From positions 1 through 64,000 of the forward strand of contig JAILIC010000002.1 in the NCBI GenBank assembly GCA_024695475.1: a DNA stretch of 64,000 bases. Direction: 5' to 3'. The stretch is from Treponema sp. Its GTDB lineage: Bacteria; Spirochaetota; Spirochaetia; Treponematales; Treponemataceae. Within the stretch, counting starts at the first letter, position 1. Each line of letters opens with the position of its first letter. A program made the position numbers and the translations under genes. The notes beneath the pieces were generated by a model. The model ran no database searches. It had not been told where the DNA came from and saw only the letters and a list, made by a program, of their open reading frames with translations. Shown here piece by piece: positions 1 through 9,385 of the stretch.

Positions 1-1
1 A

Positions 2-223
2 GATATAAATAAAACAGAATTTGAAATTATTCAAGATATTATTGTTGGTGTTAAAAGACCTGTATTTCTAAATCAAAAATATCCATCTATATTTCAAATT
101 AAATTATCCACAGGTTTTGTAATACGAGATTATTATGTAACAGATGAATTTAAGAAATTTGTTATTGACAATAACATAAAAGGTTTTCTATTCAAAGAAG
201 TCTGGGACAGCGAAAAGGACTAA
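2..223 (+). CDS. Imm11-like immunity protein, C-terminal part only
   Basis: This is an open frame entering from the left edge and ending at TAA; about 73 residues are visible. The end of the protein reads GFLFKEVWDSEKD, which resembles the conserved tail of Imm11/DUF1629 immunity proteins, where a Phe/Leu-rich strand leads into a VWDSE motif. Proteins of this family neutralise cognate toxins of polymorphic toxin systems in the cytoplasm. The preceding stretch alternates hydrophobic and charged residues as in a compact alpha/beta fold. No toxin gene is visible, since the upstream part lies outside the window. The family call rests on a short tail motif and is therefore moderate. Confidence 0.45.
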   Translation, partial: DINKTEFEIIQDIIVGVKRPVFLNQKYPSIFQIKLSTGFVIRDYYVTDEFKKFVIDNNIKGFLFKEVWDSEKD

Positions 224-226
224 TAT

Positions 227-433
227 ATGAAAATCACCGGAACCAACACATACATAGACGTAGAAATCGACGGCAGAACAGTACGAATCGCAGGAATGCA
301 GCGCCAGCGAAACTGCGGAAAGCCCGGTTTTTTGCGTAGCAAAAACTGCGCCAAAAATATGATTCCTAATGAGGCTTATCTTAAACCTTTAATGCAATAC
401 GAAAAGTGGGATGAGAGGGAAAGTAGAAAATAG
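227..433 (+). CDS. Small Imm74-like ORF, probably disrupted
   Basis: This 68-residue frame starts 3 nt after the upstream stop. Its first 25 residues (MKITGTNTYIDVEIDGRTVR and on) resemble the start of Imm74-type immunity proteins, which open with a TxSYIxxxIDG strand pair. The match then stops. The following stretch is rich in Arg, Asn and Cys and coincides with a small palindrome in the DNA, and the expected remaining residues of an Imm74 protein are not seen in this frame. I read it as an immunity gene whose 3' part was replaced or shifted, perhaps by a repeat insertion. It may also be a non-functional frame. The start choice is the only ATG that gives the family-like opening. Confidence 0.35.
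   Translation: MKITGTNTYIDVEIDGRTVRIAGMQRQRNCGKPGFLRSKNCAKNMIPNEAYLKPLMQYEKWDERESRK
329..345. repeat. Short perfect hairpin inside the small ORF
   Basis: TTTTTGC and GCAAAAA flank a GTA loop, and GC-rich sequence containing gcgccagcg and actgcgcc lies around it. The palindrome sits exactly where the Imm74-like similarity of the surrounding frame ends, so it may be a mobile intergenic repeat that interrupted the gene. Confidence 0.35.
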
Positions 434-518
434 CACAGCTAGTCAGTCGCAAAACAGCAAATGAGAATATAAATTTTATTTTTGACAGATTCATAATAGG
501 GTAAATGTACAGCTCTAA

Positions 519-665
519 TCATTCTGACCGACGTAGAGAATCATTCTGACCGACGTAGGAAATCATTCTGACCGACGTAGGAAATCATTCTGATCGACGT
601 AGACAATCATTCTGATCGACGTAGACAATCATTTTGACTGTCGTAAAACGTTATTCTGACTTTCA
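519..665. repeat. 22-bp direct tandem repeat, seven units
   Basis: The unit TCATTCTGACCGACGTAGRM recurs at 519, 541, 563, 585, 607, 629 and 651, a strict 22-bp period. The first five copies are nearly identical; copy six reads TTTTGACTGTCG and copy seven keeps only the ATTCTGAC core. There is no spacer between units, and 22 is not a multiple of three, so this is neither a CRISPR array nor a coding repeat. The rest of the gap up to about 795 shows nothing I can name. Confidence 0.9.
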
Positions 666-794
666 AAAAAATACGTTTTTGCACATGACAATCGCAATGA
701 AACAAGCAGTTTTATGTAATGTCGCGGTCTGATTTATGTAGTAAAAATCAAAAGTAGTAACGTATAACTTCGATTTCTTTCTGATTGCCAGTTC

Positions 795-893
795 CTAGTT
801 TATCAAAACCCAGTGTCCGCCATTTTTAGCTCCAACATGTGCTATTTTACCTTCACGACATCTCGTTAACCATTTTGATATGGGACCATTGTT
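795..893 (-). pseudogene. Helix-turn-helix domain relic
   Basis: On the minus strand an open frame between two stops translates to a peptide containing ISKWLTRCREGKIAHVG and then GGHWVLIN. This pattern, with ISKW, then CREGKI, then a Gly-rich turn and HWVLI, resembles the small MerR/excisionase-type DNA-binding domains in which a recognition helix is followed by a short beta wing ending in W-x-I-P. There is no start codon, a TAG precedes the conserved part, and the flanks are closed in all frames. It is therefore a decayed fragment, consistent with the worn accessory DNA around it. The rest of this roughly 700-base gap holds the tandem repeat and the enolase promoter. Confidence 0.35.
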
Positions 894-994
894 CTACGTA
901 TTTTTATATGATCAGGCAATCCAGTTAAATGTAATCAGAGACGCCATTATGAGCGAGTAACACGAAGATTTTTGTTTAACACTATCGTTAGCTA

Positions 995-1023
995 TTGTTA
1001 ACTCAAACAGAATCTGATATAGT
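995..1023 (+). promoter_or_regulatory. Predicted sigma-70 promoter of eno
   Basis: TTGTTA and TATAGT are separated by exactly 17 bp. Transcription would start near 1030 and give a leader of about 120 nt that carries the inverted repeat described next. Nothing else upstream of the enolase start has a comparable pair of boxes. Confidence 0.6.
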
Positions 1024-1044
1024 ATTGATGTTAGCACTTACTAA

Positions 1045-2469
<1,425 letters not shown>

Positions 2470-2484
2470 AGAAAAATAAATGGA

Positions 2485-2540
2485 TGCCCAAGAAGTGTAT
2501 TGCATACGATTTTCAGACTTTTTGGGCACCCTTCTTTTCT
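2485..2540 (+). terminator. Rho-independent terminator after eno
   Basis: TGCCCAAGAAGT (2485-2496) pairs with ACTTTTTGGGCA (2517-2528) with one G-U pair, followed on the plus strand by a pyrimidine run rich in T. It overlaps the last codons of the convergent LysR gene. Confidence 0.7.
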
Positions 2541-3376
2541 TTTATTTTTCGCATTACCTTTGAAAATTGCTCTTTGTTGGATTTTAGAATTGCAAAATGG
2601 TAAGTAATTTGCGCCTCAGGGTCTAAAATCGGAATCCGAACATGATTTGCAATATCAATTGTAAGAAGATCAGACTCAAAACTTATCAAATTCGAGGCAT
2701 GAACAACTTTATCAAAAGATTCAACGTTTGACTGATACAAAAGCTGTGAGTCGGGAAGCTTTTGCGCAAGCAGGTCGTTCCAATGTCCCTTTAACGGAAA
2801 GGGGATAACCGCCTCCCCGTTTATGTCACTAAAAAAAAGCCCATTTTTTTTTGACGCCAAAAAATGTTTTTCAGGAATCATAGCGAGCAATTTTTCGCTC
2901 ATTACAGGAATCTGGATGATATCCTTGTTTTTTTTTGATTCTGAAAAAAGCGCCATGTGATAAATTCCTTGCGAAAGTTTTGTCAAAATTTCATTTTCAT
3001 CATCAACAATTGTTTCACATTCAATACCTGAAAAACATTCACAAACCAAATCGCGCAGCTGAAAAAGGATGTCACAAGGTGCACAAGAAGCAATAATCAT
3101 TTTTGTGTGAATTTTATAAAACTGCTGGATTTTTTCTAGCATAAGTTCAGCTTGGCTCAGAAGCTCTTTTGACAATTCGACAGCATGGATTCCAGTTTCG
3201 GTAAGGGAAACTTTATTTTTTGATCGGGCAAAAAGCGGAGTGTTAAGTTCATACTCAAGATTTTGCAAAGAACGGCTCAAAGCGGGCTGCGTTATATTAA
3301 GTTTTTCAGCGGCTTTTGAAATCGTTCCACACTCAGCAACGGTAATAAGTTGTTTTATCTGGTGTAATTCAAACAT
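2513..3376 (-). CDS. LysR-family transcriptional regulator
   Basis: The N-terminal winged helix-turn-helix is typical of LysR proteins: FELHQIKQLITVAECGTISK, then AAEKLNITQPALSRSLQNLE and LFxRSKNKVSLTETG within the first 65 residues. A substrate-binding domain of about 200 residues follows, giving 287 residues in all, normal for the family. I chose the ATG preceded by GGAAAG; a TTG six codons further upstream is also open. The gene is divergent from the tannase-like lipoprotein gene, with about 155 bp between them, the usual layout for a LysR protein and its target. The ligand is unknown; an aromatic ester or acid released by the neighbour is a reasonable guess. Confidence 0.88.
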   Translation of the reverse strand: MFELHQIKQLITVAECGTISKAAEKLNITQPALSRSLQNLEYELNTPLFARSKNKVSLTETGIHAVELSKELLSQAELMLEKIQQFYKIHTKMIIASCAPCDILFQLRDLVCECFSGIECETIVDDENEILTKLSQGIYHMALFSESKKNKDIIQIPVMSEKLLAMIPEKHFLASKKNGLFFSDINGEAVIPFPLKGHWNDLLAQKLPDSQLLYQSNVESFDKVVHASNLISFESDLLTIDIANHVRIPILDPEAQITYHFAILKSNKEQFSKVMRKIKEKKGAQKV

Positions 3377-3454
3377 AAACTTTCCATTGAACAATCATGT
3401 ATTTCTATTATAGCACAGTATGCAAAAAAGTTATACTCCGGTTAAAAATTTGCA

Positions 3455-3484
3455 TTGTACTTATTTTTTTCAGCTGAATATACT
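3455..3484 (+). promoter_or_regulatory. Predicted promoter of the tannase-like gene
   Basis: TTGTAC and TATACT are 18 bp apart in the divergent gap between the LysR gene and the hydrolase. The palindrome CATTGCAATG lies just downstream, and TTGCATTGTAC covers the -35 region, so the LysR protein could bind here. Confidence 0.5.
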
Positions 3485-3531
3485 CTCATTATGAACATTG
3501 CAATGAAAATCATTTTTAGCGAGGTAACAAT

Positions 3532-5292
3532 ATGAACTTACATTCTTTTATCAAAAAAACAAGTTCGGCTGTGGCACTTGCACTTTCGTTTGGCATTGTG
3601 TCAACTTTTACAAGCTGTGCTTCTTCTCAAAAAAACACAAATTCTGAAAACACGCTTCCAAAAATCAATATGTCAAAATGGCTCTACAATGCCGATGACA
3701 ATGTTTATTATCAGCTGGGACTTGCATATGCAGCAAATCCTGCTGACACGAAATATGAAACCCTCGGGTTGTTTGTGCCAGGCGCATATTTTGACGGAAT
3801 CGATAACGGTGACGGAACTTTTACTGTAAAAATCAATAGTAAAAATACCGTACAGGGCTTTTCTTCCAAGAATGCACCTTTTGTAATGCCGATTCAGACT
3901 CCCGGTTATGCCGCTCTTGAAGCTCCAGTAAGCTACACTCACGATGTAAAGCAATACACTGATGAAGGTTTTATATTCGTTTACGCAGGTGCAAGAGGCC
4001 GTGATTCCGGCCTTCCTGCCGGGGTAACGGATTTTAAGGCCGCAATCCGATATGTCCGCTACAACAAAGAAAATCTTCCTGGAAACACACAAAATTACTT
4101 TACTTATGGAATGTCAGGTGGCGGAGCTCAGAGTGCGCTCATGGGTGCAACAGGAGACGCTCCTGAATACGAGCCTTATTTGCAGGAAATCGGGGCTGTA
4201 ATGACCGAAAGCGACGCAATTCTCGGCAGCATGGATTGGTGTCCGATTACAAACCTGAACGTGGCAGATGCCGCATACGAATGGGAACTGGGTCTTGCCC
4301 GCACAAATCTCAGCAAAGAAAACAAGACGATTTCTGAAGGGCTTTCAAAAGAATTTGCACTTTACATAAATTCACTCGGCCTAAAAGATGAAAACGGAAA
4401 CCTTCTTACTTTGGAGCAATCAGAAGACGGTCTTTACTATGCAGGAAGTTATTACAACTATCTAAAGAGTGTAATCGAAACTTCTCTCAACAACTTTCTT
4501 TCTGATACAAAGTTTCCATACAATGCAAGCAAACAGAAGGAAGCTCTTGGCCAAAATATGATGCTTCCGCCAGACTGGAAACCGAGAGGACCTGCCGGAA
4601 TGGCAAGACCACAGGTTTCTGCAGAAGATTTGGACGGAGTGAGCAGAAATTCAGCACCAAAGAGCGGCAACGTGGATTTGAGCAAAACTTACAATTCTGC
4701 AAAGGAATATATCAGCGCATTAAATGCAAATGAAGAATGGGTTTTGTATGATGAAAAATCTCATACAGCAAAAATCACAAGCGTAGAAGCGTTCATGCGT
4801 AATGTGAAGCAGCTTCAAAAAAATGTTGGAGCTTTTGATGATATGAGCAGAAGCCAGCCAGAAAACACTCTCTTTGGTTTTGGAGACGGAAATGGCGCAC
4901 ATTTTGATTCAATTATGGCAAACGTTCTTGAAACGATAAATCCATCGATTGCAACAGACTACAAAGAAGATCTTGCAAAAAAAGATTCACTGGGAACTTC
5001 TATGGAAGCACGAAGCAATATGTACAACCCAATGTACTATCTAAGTCCAGCTTATTCAGGCTACAAGACTGCAAAAGTCGCACAATTCTGGAGAATCCAT
5101 GCGGGAATCTTCCAGGGGGATACAGCCATAAGCACGGAACTAGATTATGCACTTGCACTCCAAAACTATGGAAGCGAAGTTAAATCAGTTGATTTTACAG
5201 AAGTCTGGGGACTGTATCACACCGAAGCAGAACGGTCTGGAACATCCACTGAAAATGTAATCAAATGGATAAAAGACTGCCTTAAAGCGTGA
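3532..5292 (+). CDS. Tannase-like alpha/beta hydrolase, lipoprotein
   Basis: The 586-residue protein starts with a basic N-terminus, a hydrophobic segment and a lipobox-like STFTSC, so it is probably lipidated and outside the cytoplasm. The nucleophile elbow is GMSGGG with Ser near residue 195. The C-terminal part has WRIHAGIFQGDTAISTE with Asp near 530 and VWGLYHTEAERSG with His near 563, the order and surroundings seen in bacterial tannases and related feruloyl-type esterases. Such enzymes hydrolyse galloyl or other aromatic esters. The start has AGGT upstream. The divergent LysR gene suggests induction by a substrate or product. The exact ester is inferred only from family resemblance. Confidence 0.72.
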   Translation: MNLHSFIKKTSSAVALALSFGIVSTFTSCASSQKNTNSENTLPKINMSKWLYNADDNVYYQLGLAYAANPADTKYETLGLFVPGAYFDGIDNGDGTFTVKINSKNTVQGFSSKNAPFVMPIQTPGYAALEAPVSYTHDVKQYTDEGFIFVYAGARGRDSGLPAGVTDFKAAIRYVRYNKENLPGNTQNYFTYGMSGGGAQSALMGATGDAPEYEPYLQEIGAVMTESDAILGSMDWCPITNLNVADAAYEWELGLARTNLSKENKTISEGLSKEFALYINSLGLKDENGNLLTLEQSEDGLYYAGSYYNYLKSVIETSLNNFLSDTKFPYNASKQKEALGQNMMLPPDWKPRGPAGMARPQVSAEDLDGVSRNSAPKSGNVDLSKTYNSAKEYISALNANEEWVLYDEKSHTAKITSVEAFMRNVKQLQKNVGAFDDMSRSQPENTLFGFGDGNGAHFDSIMANVLETINPSIATDYKEDLAKKDSLGTSMEARSNMYNPMYYLSPAYSGYKTAKVAQFWRIHAGIFQGDTAISTELDYALALQNYGSEVKSVDFTEVWGLYHTEAERSGTSTENVIKWIKDCLKA

Positions 5293-5405
5293 TTCTGAAT
5301 CATCCTCCAAAAAACAGAGAGCACAGTCAACTCGTGGGTGGCTACCTTTTTGTAACGCACAACTCCGCATACTGGGTTACAGAAATTCAAGCCCCCACCA
5401 GCCCT

Positions 5406-5867
5406 CTATTTCTTAAAAATCAATCCAAAAACAGCACGTACAAGAGGTCCTGCAATCAATAGCTGCCAAAATGTAGCCATCGGATAATTAAAAGCAGTAG
5501 TCTGCAACCAGATAGAAATCATTTCCTTCTGCAAGCCACCCTTAAACAGAATGGTAGCGACAAAACTCATAAGCGGACACATTAGCCATACAGAACAAAT
5601 TGAAATCGAAAGAATAACAAACACAGGATTTGTTGCTTTTACATCAAAGTTGGAAAAAGTAATTTTTTTGGCAATCGGACCAACAATAAAAAAATCAAGA
5701 ACAAAAGCTACAGGAGCCATAATAGGCAGTTCATGAAAAGCCATAAGAAAAACCATATTAGAAAGTCCACCTGTAGCAAGAGCAATGTTGTAACAAATCA
5801 TTGCATAAACCATCACAAATACCATCAAAAAAGTAAAAAGAATTTCCTGTCCAAAAGATTTTGGCAT
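5406..5867 (-). CDS. DUF2798 family membrane protein
   Basis: This 153-residue protein has four hydrophobic segments and the repeated layout seen in DUF2798 proteins: MVFVMVYAMICYN, then a loop ending in FHELPIMAPVAFVLDFF with IVGPIAKK, and a second half with the parallel pattern LLIAGPLVRAVFGLIF. It would sit in the cytoplasmic membrane. The function of the family is not established. A GGAG motif precedes the ATG. It is transcribed away from the enzyme I remnant and shows no operon partner, so it may be a recent neighbour that arrived when the PTS genes were lost. Confidence 0.7.
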   Translation of the reverse strand: MPKSFGQEILFTFLMVFVMVYAMICYNIALATGGLSNMVFLMAFHELPIMAPVAFVLDFFIVGPIAKKITFSNFDVKATNPVFVILSISICSVWLMCPLMSFVATILFKGGLQKEMISIWLQTTAFNYPMATFWQLLIAGPLVRAVFGLIFKK

Positions 5868-5904
5868 ACGAAACTCCAGAATGTAAAAATGATTGCATTA
5901 AAAC

Positions 5905-5923
5905 TGTGCAAAGACCTTGCACA
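5905..5923. promoter_or_regulatory. Inverted repeat upstream of the ptsI remnant
   Basis: TGTGCAA and TTGCACA flank AGACC, an operator-sized perfect inverted repeat. It lies between the DUF2798 start and the enzyme I remnant. It may be an old control site of the lost operon or a control site of the DUF2798 gene. Confidence 0.3.
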
Positions 5924-6021
5924 TGAGCATAGAAAGGTACGGATATCCGCTCTTAATAAGATTAGGCAATCTAGAGAAAAGTGCGCTTATAATATCAGAA
6001 AATGATACTTTGTGTAAATAG

Positions 6022-6990
6022 TCTCTAAACATTTCTGCTGAAAAAATAGAAGAATATACAAATAAACTTGAAAAAGCAAAAAGAGAGAGAGAAGCAGAAC
6101 GCGCATATTTAAACAAAAAAGCGCTTACAAAAGATGGCATAGAAATAAAGCTGTATGCAAATATTGGAAGCCCAGATGATATGCCCGCTGTTCTTGAAAA
6201 TAATGCCGACGGAATCGGCTTGTTTAGAACAGAGTTTCTTTTTATGCAAAACGGTGGACTAGTTTTACCTTCAGAAGAAGATCAATTTACTGCTTTCAAA
6301 ACTGTTTTAGAGCAAATGGATAAAAAGCCTGTCATATTTAGGACTTTGGATGCTGGTGGTGACAAAAATATTTCTGCGCTAAACATTCCAAAAGAAGAAA
6401 ACCCATTTTTAGGTTTACGTGCTATTCGTTACTGTTTACGCAATCCTGAAATATTTAAAATGCATCTGAGGGCTTTGCTACGAGCAGCGGTTTATGGTAA
6501 CGCAAAAATTATGTTACCAATGATAATTTCAGCACAGGAAATTCAAGAAACAAAGAAGCTGATTGCACAAATAATTGCTGAGTGCAAGGAAAAAAATATT
6601 CCTGTTGCCGAAAATATTCCTGTTGGAATTATGATAGAGACACCAGCTGCCGCTGTCATGGCTAAAGAACTTTCTAAGGAAGCAGCATTTTTCAGTATCG
6701 GGACAAACGACCTAACACAGTACACTTTAGCAGTTGACCGAGGAAACGAAACTGTTTCTGAATTATACAATGAAGCCCACCCAGCAGTTTTACATTTAAT
6801 TTCTTATGTAATTACGTGTGCAAACGAAGCGGGGATAAGTGTTGATGTTTGTGGCGAAATGGCAGGAAATACCGACTTTACACAACAATTGCTTGCATGC
6901 GGATTAAGGGAATTCAGCATGAGCAGTGTAAATATTTTACGGATAAAGAAAAAAATTGCTGAATTACATACAGGTGATGCAAATGAGTAA
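6022..6990 (+). pseudogene. PTS enzyme I (ptsI) remnant, 5' truncated
   Basis: Intact enzyme I passes phosphate from PEP to HPr. Here only the linker and the PEP-binding barrel remain: NISAEKIEEY, GIEIKLYANIGSP, GIGLFRTEFLFM, RTLDAGGDK, EENPFLGLRAIR, IETPAAAVMA, SIGTNDLTQYTLAVDRGN and VDVCGEMAGN with the catalytic Cys. The N-terminal HPr-binding domain and the phosphohistidine domain with its GGxTSH motif are absent. An in-frame TAG sits just before NISAEK, and the bases before it match the missing linker only through a frameshift. A shorter product from the ATG at 6181 (269 residues) could be made, but it could not perform the full reaction. Its stop overlaps the next start, so it still forms an operon with ulaE. 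Confidence 0.8.
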
Positions 6991-7819
6991 ATACGTTTTG
7001 GGCATGTATGAAAAAGCCGTTCCTTCAAGTCTTAGTTGGACAGATAAACTCTTAACAGCTAAAAAATTCGGTTATGACTTTGTAGAAATAAGCATAGACG
7101 AAACTGAAGAAAAACTTTCTCGGCTTGATATGTCACAGGCTGAGCGAATGAAACTTGTAAACACAATGATTGTTACAGGAGTCCCTATTCGTTCGATGTG
7201 CTTGAGCGGACACAGAAAATTTCCATTAGGTTCAGCTTTGCCAGAAGTAGAAAAGCGAAGCCTGGAAATTATGGAAAAAGCGATTGAGCTGGCAAATGAT
7301 TTAGGGATTCGCATTATCATGCTTGCAGGGTACGATGTGTATTACGAAGAGTCAAACACAGCAACTAAAGAGCGTTTTTTGCTAAACCTAAAAAAATGTG
7401 TTGAAATGGCAAGCAAATACGGCATTTTACTTGCATTTGAAACTATGGAAACTCCTTTTATGGATACGGTTGCAAAAGCTAAAAAATATGTTGATTTAGT
7501 TAATTCTCCGTATCTAAAAATTTATCCTGATTTAGGAAATATAACAAACTCATCTCTTATTTATAAAAAACAAGTAATAGATGATTTAGAGACAGGACGT
7601 TCCGATTTGGTCGGAATTCATATTAAAGAAACTGCACCAGGAAAATATCGCGAAATTCCTTTTGGCACTGGTCATGTTAAATTTAAGGAGGACTTAAAAA
7701 AGGCCTGGGATATTGGCGTCAGACGTTTTGTTACAGAGCTGTGGTGTACAGATAAAAAATGGGAAGTTGAATTACAAACTGCAGTGACCCTCGCCCGTAA
7801 CATCTTAAATAGTTTTTAG
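6983..7819 (+). CDS. ulaE: L-ribulose-5-phosphate 3-epimerase (UlaE type)
   Basis: The enzyme converts L-xylulose/L-ribulose-5-phosphate in ascorbate and pentose breakdown; it is a cytoplasmic TIM-barrel isomerase. Recognisable blocks are LGMYEKAVPSSLSW, FGYDFVEISIDETEEKLSRL, MCLSGHRKFPLGS, LAGYDVYYEE, IYPDLGN, HIKETAPGKYREIPFGTGHV and ELW, all close to the UlaE/SgbU family, including the metal-ligand Glu, Asp, His and Glu positions. The 278-residue length is normal. I start at the ATG overlapping the enzyme I stop (ATGAGTAA), which has AGGTGA six bases upstream; two earlier ATGs lack a site. The coupling to a PTS gene and the following 4-epimerase fit an ascorbate-type PTS operon. Confidence 0.9.
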   Translation: MSKYVLGMYEKAVPSSLSWTDKLLTAKKFGYDFVEISIDETEEKLSRLDMSQAERMKLVNTMIVTGVPIRSMCLSGHRKFPLGSALPEVEKRSLEIMEKAIELANDLGIRIIMLAGYDVYYEESNTATKERFLLNLKKCVEMASKYGILLAFETMETPFMDTVAKAKKYVDLVNSPYLKIYPDLGNITNSSLIYKKQVIDDLETGRSDLVGIHIKETAPGKYREIPFGTGHVKFKEDLKKAWDIGVRRFVTELWCTDKKWEVELQTAVTLARNILNSF

Positions 7820-7906
7820 ATAAAGTGTACAGTAGTATTACCTACCCTTTAGATAAAAGAATGTAAAACGATATTTTGAAAAATGTATAAGTAAATTGGA
7901 GTACCT

Positions 7907-8653
7907 ATGAAATCAGTTTATCAAGAAATAAAAGAACAGGCATTTTTAGCAAATATGGAAATTCCAAAGCAGAACCTTGCGATTTATACTTGGGGCAATG
8001 TTTCTGCAGTGGACAGAAGCCGAGGAGTTTTTGCAATAAAACCTTCAGGGGTTCCTTATGATGAATTAAAAATTGACGATATGGTAATTGTTGATTTTGA
8101 AGGAAAAAAAGTAGAAGGAACAATGAATCCTTCCTCAGACACTCCTACCCACGTTGAGCTTTACAATAGATTTGATGATATTGGCGGAATCACACACACT
8201 CATTCCCCTTGTGCGGTTGCATGGGCACAGGCTGGAAAATGTATTCCGATTCTGGGAACTACCCACGCTGATTATTCGGCACATGCAATTCCCTGTACGC
8301 CAGTACTTTCTGAACAGGCCGTAAAAACTGCTTACGAAAGAGAAACAGGTGTCATTATTGCGGAAACATTTCTTAATCCTCAAAACGTTGGTGCAATTGA
8401 TGTTGATGGAAAGCCCGCAAAACCACTTGTTCCACATGAAAATCCTATGTGCCTGGTTGCCGGTCATGGACCTTTTGCCTGGGGTAAAGATGCAATGGAT
8501 TCCGTTTATCATGCACGAATCCTTGAAGAAATTGCAAAAATGGCGTTTATGACGGTGCTTATAAATCCTAACTATGAATATCTGACTGATTATGTAATAG
8601 ACAAGCATTACCAACGTAAGCATGGAAAAGATGCTTATTACGGACAAAGATAA
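7907..8653 (+). CDS. L-ribulose-5-phosphate 4-epimerase (AraD/UlaF type)
   Basis: The enzyme turns L-ribulose-5-phosphate into D-xylulose-5-phosphate, the entry to the pentose phosphate pathway. The class II aldolase-like fold is evident from TWGNVSAVDR, IKPSGVPYDEL, SSDTPTH, the metal-binding HTHS, GTTHADY and GHGPFAWGKDA, ending in KHYQRKHGKDAYYGQ as in AraD, SgbE and UlaF. The 248 residues exceed the 228-231 of the enterobacterial enzymes mainly through an insertion around LNPQNVGAIDVDGKPAKPL. GGAG precedes the start. It follows ulaE by 87 bp in the same direction and probably shares its transcript. UlaF is favoured by context, but sequence alone does not separate it from AraD. Confidence 0.92.
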   Translation: MKSVYQEIKEQAFLANMEIPKQNLAIYTWGNVSAVDRSRGVFAIKPSGVPYDELKIDDMVIVDFEGKKVEGTMNPSSDTPTHVELYNRFDDIGGITHTHSPCAVAWAQAGKCIPILGTTHADYSAHAIPCTPVLSEQAVKTAYERETGVIIAETFLNPQNVGAIDVDGKPAKPLVPHENPMCLVAGHGPFAWGKDAMDSVYHARILEEIAKMAFMTVLINPNYEYLTDYVIDKHYQRKHGKDAYYGQR

Positions 8654-8680
8654 TCTGCCAGACAAATGTGATTTTATCAC

Positions 8681-8708
8681 TTGCAAAAATGATAGCTCCT
8701 GTTATACT
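8681..8708 (+). promoter_or_regulatory. Predicted promoter of the tlpA operon
   Basis: TTGCAA and TATACT are 16 bp apart, about 40 bp before the TlpA start. A small hairpin (GTGAT-TTT-ATCAC) lies just upstream and may weakly separate this unit from the epimerase gene. Confidence 0.6.
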
Positions 8709-8748
8709 TCCAGTAAACAAAATCTATTTACTCAGTAAGGAGCCTATC

Positions 8749-9264
8749 ATGAGACATCATATACTAAAACATATACTGCTTTCTGTATTATGCATCACCG
8801 TATGTACAGCAACACTTTCAGCACAAAAAGCACTACCAAAAGTAGGAGATGCCGCTCCTACTTTTACCATAAAACTTGACTCTGGCAAAACGGTAACACT
8901 TGCTGATTATAAAGGCAAAGCTGTACTACTCCATTTTTGGGCGACATGGTGTCCGCCTTGCAGAGTAGAGCTTCCACATATGGATAAACTGGCAAAACGC
9001 CTTACTGAAAATAATAACAGCAAGCTTGCCTTTGTTGCCGTCTGTGTTTCCGACTCCGAAAAAAATCGCACAACATTCATGAAGAAAAATGGATACAGCT
9101 TTGATGGAGGTCTCGATACTCTTGATACCATCGGTCTCAATTACGGCATCACCGGTATACCAACCTCAGTGTTAATTTCTCCAGATGGTAAAATCGAAGC
9201 CATACAGGTCGGTGCAATGTCAGAAGGTAAGCTTACCCAGTTTATCAGTGCCTATGACAATTAA
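8749..9264 (+). CDS. TlpA-family thiol:disulfide oxidoreductase, exported
   Basis: The 171-residue protein has an N-terminal export signal (HILLSVLCITVCTATLSAQ) and one thioredoxin-fold domain. The active site is FWATWCPPCRVE, and the cis-Pro loop is GITGIPTS, so it should act on thiols outside the cytoplasmic membrane, probably as a reductant as ResA/TlpA proteins do. The start was set at the ATG with AAGGAG upstream; a longer frame of 27 codons upstream spans the promoter. Its stop overlaps the small CD1871A-type gene, and a NapH-like ferredoxin follows, so electrons may reach it through that membrane protein. Confidence 0.9.
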   Translation: MRHHILKHILLSVLCITVCTATLSAQKALPKVGDAAPTFTIKLDSGKTVTLADYKGKAVLLHFWATWCPPCRVELPHMDKLAKRLTENNNSKLAFVAVCVSDSEKNRTTFMKKNGYSFDGGLDTLDTIGLNYGITGIPTSVLISPDGKIEAIQVGAMSEGKLTQFISAYDN

Positions 9265-9385
9265 ACGCAGCATCTTTTTAGTAGCCGCTATCATACTGCT
9301 CGTCATCGGTATTGCCAGCGGAGATACCATGTTGCTTTTTCAAAAGGCAGTATTTGTCTGCATGGAGTGCATCGGCCTTGGATAA
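9254..9385 (+). CDS. CD1871A-type small CXXC membrane protein
   Basis: This 43-residue frame starts inside the end of the TlpA gene (11-bp overlap) and encodes one membrane helix (IFLVAAIILLVIGIASG) followed by a short tail ending in VCMECIGLG. The single helix, the conserved GD/GE turn, the LQKA-like FQKAVFVC and the terminal CxECIGxG match the small CD1871A family of CXXC proteins found beside NapH-like ferredoxins. Its role is not established; the C-terminal CxxC could relay electrons or bind metal between the ferredoxin and TlpA. Genes this short are easily missed, but the sequence, overlap and neighbours make it convincing. Confidence 0.75.
   Translation: MTIKRSIFLVAAIILLVIGIASGDTMLLFQKAVFVCMECIGLG

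Noticed and set aside
519-665. CRISPR array
   Set aside because: Repeats are directly adjacent with a 22-bp period and no spacers, and there are no cas genes.
5293-5405. Terminator between the tannase-like and DUF2798 genes
   Set aside because: Only a weak 6-bp TGTAAC/GTTACA pairing with a long loop is present.
5733-6005. 90-residue frame on the plus strand
   Set aside because: It is mostly antisense to the DUF2798 gene and has no recognisable domain.
9312-9377. Upstream ATG for the NapH-like gene
   Set aside because: It would overlap the CD1871A-type gene over most of its length and adds residues without family similarity.
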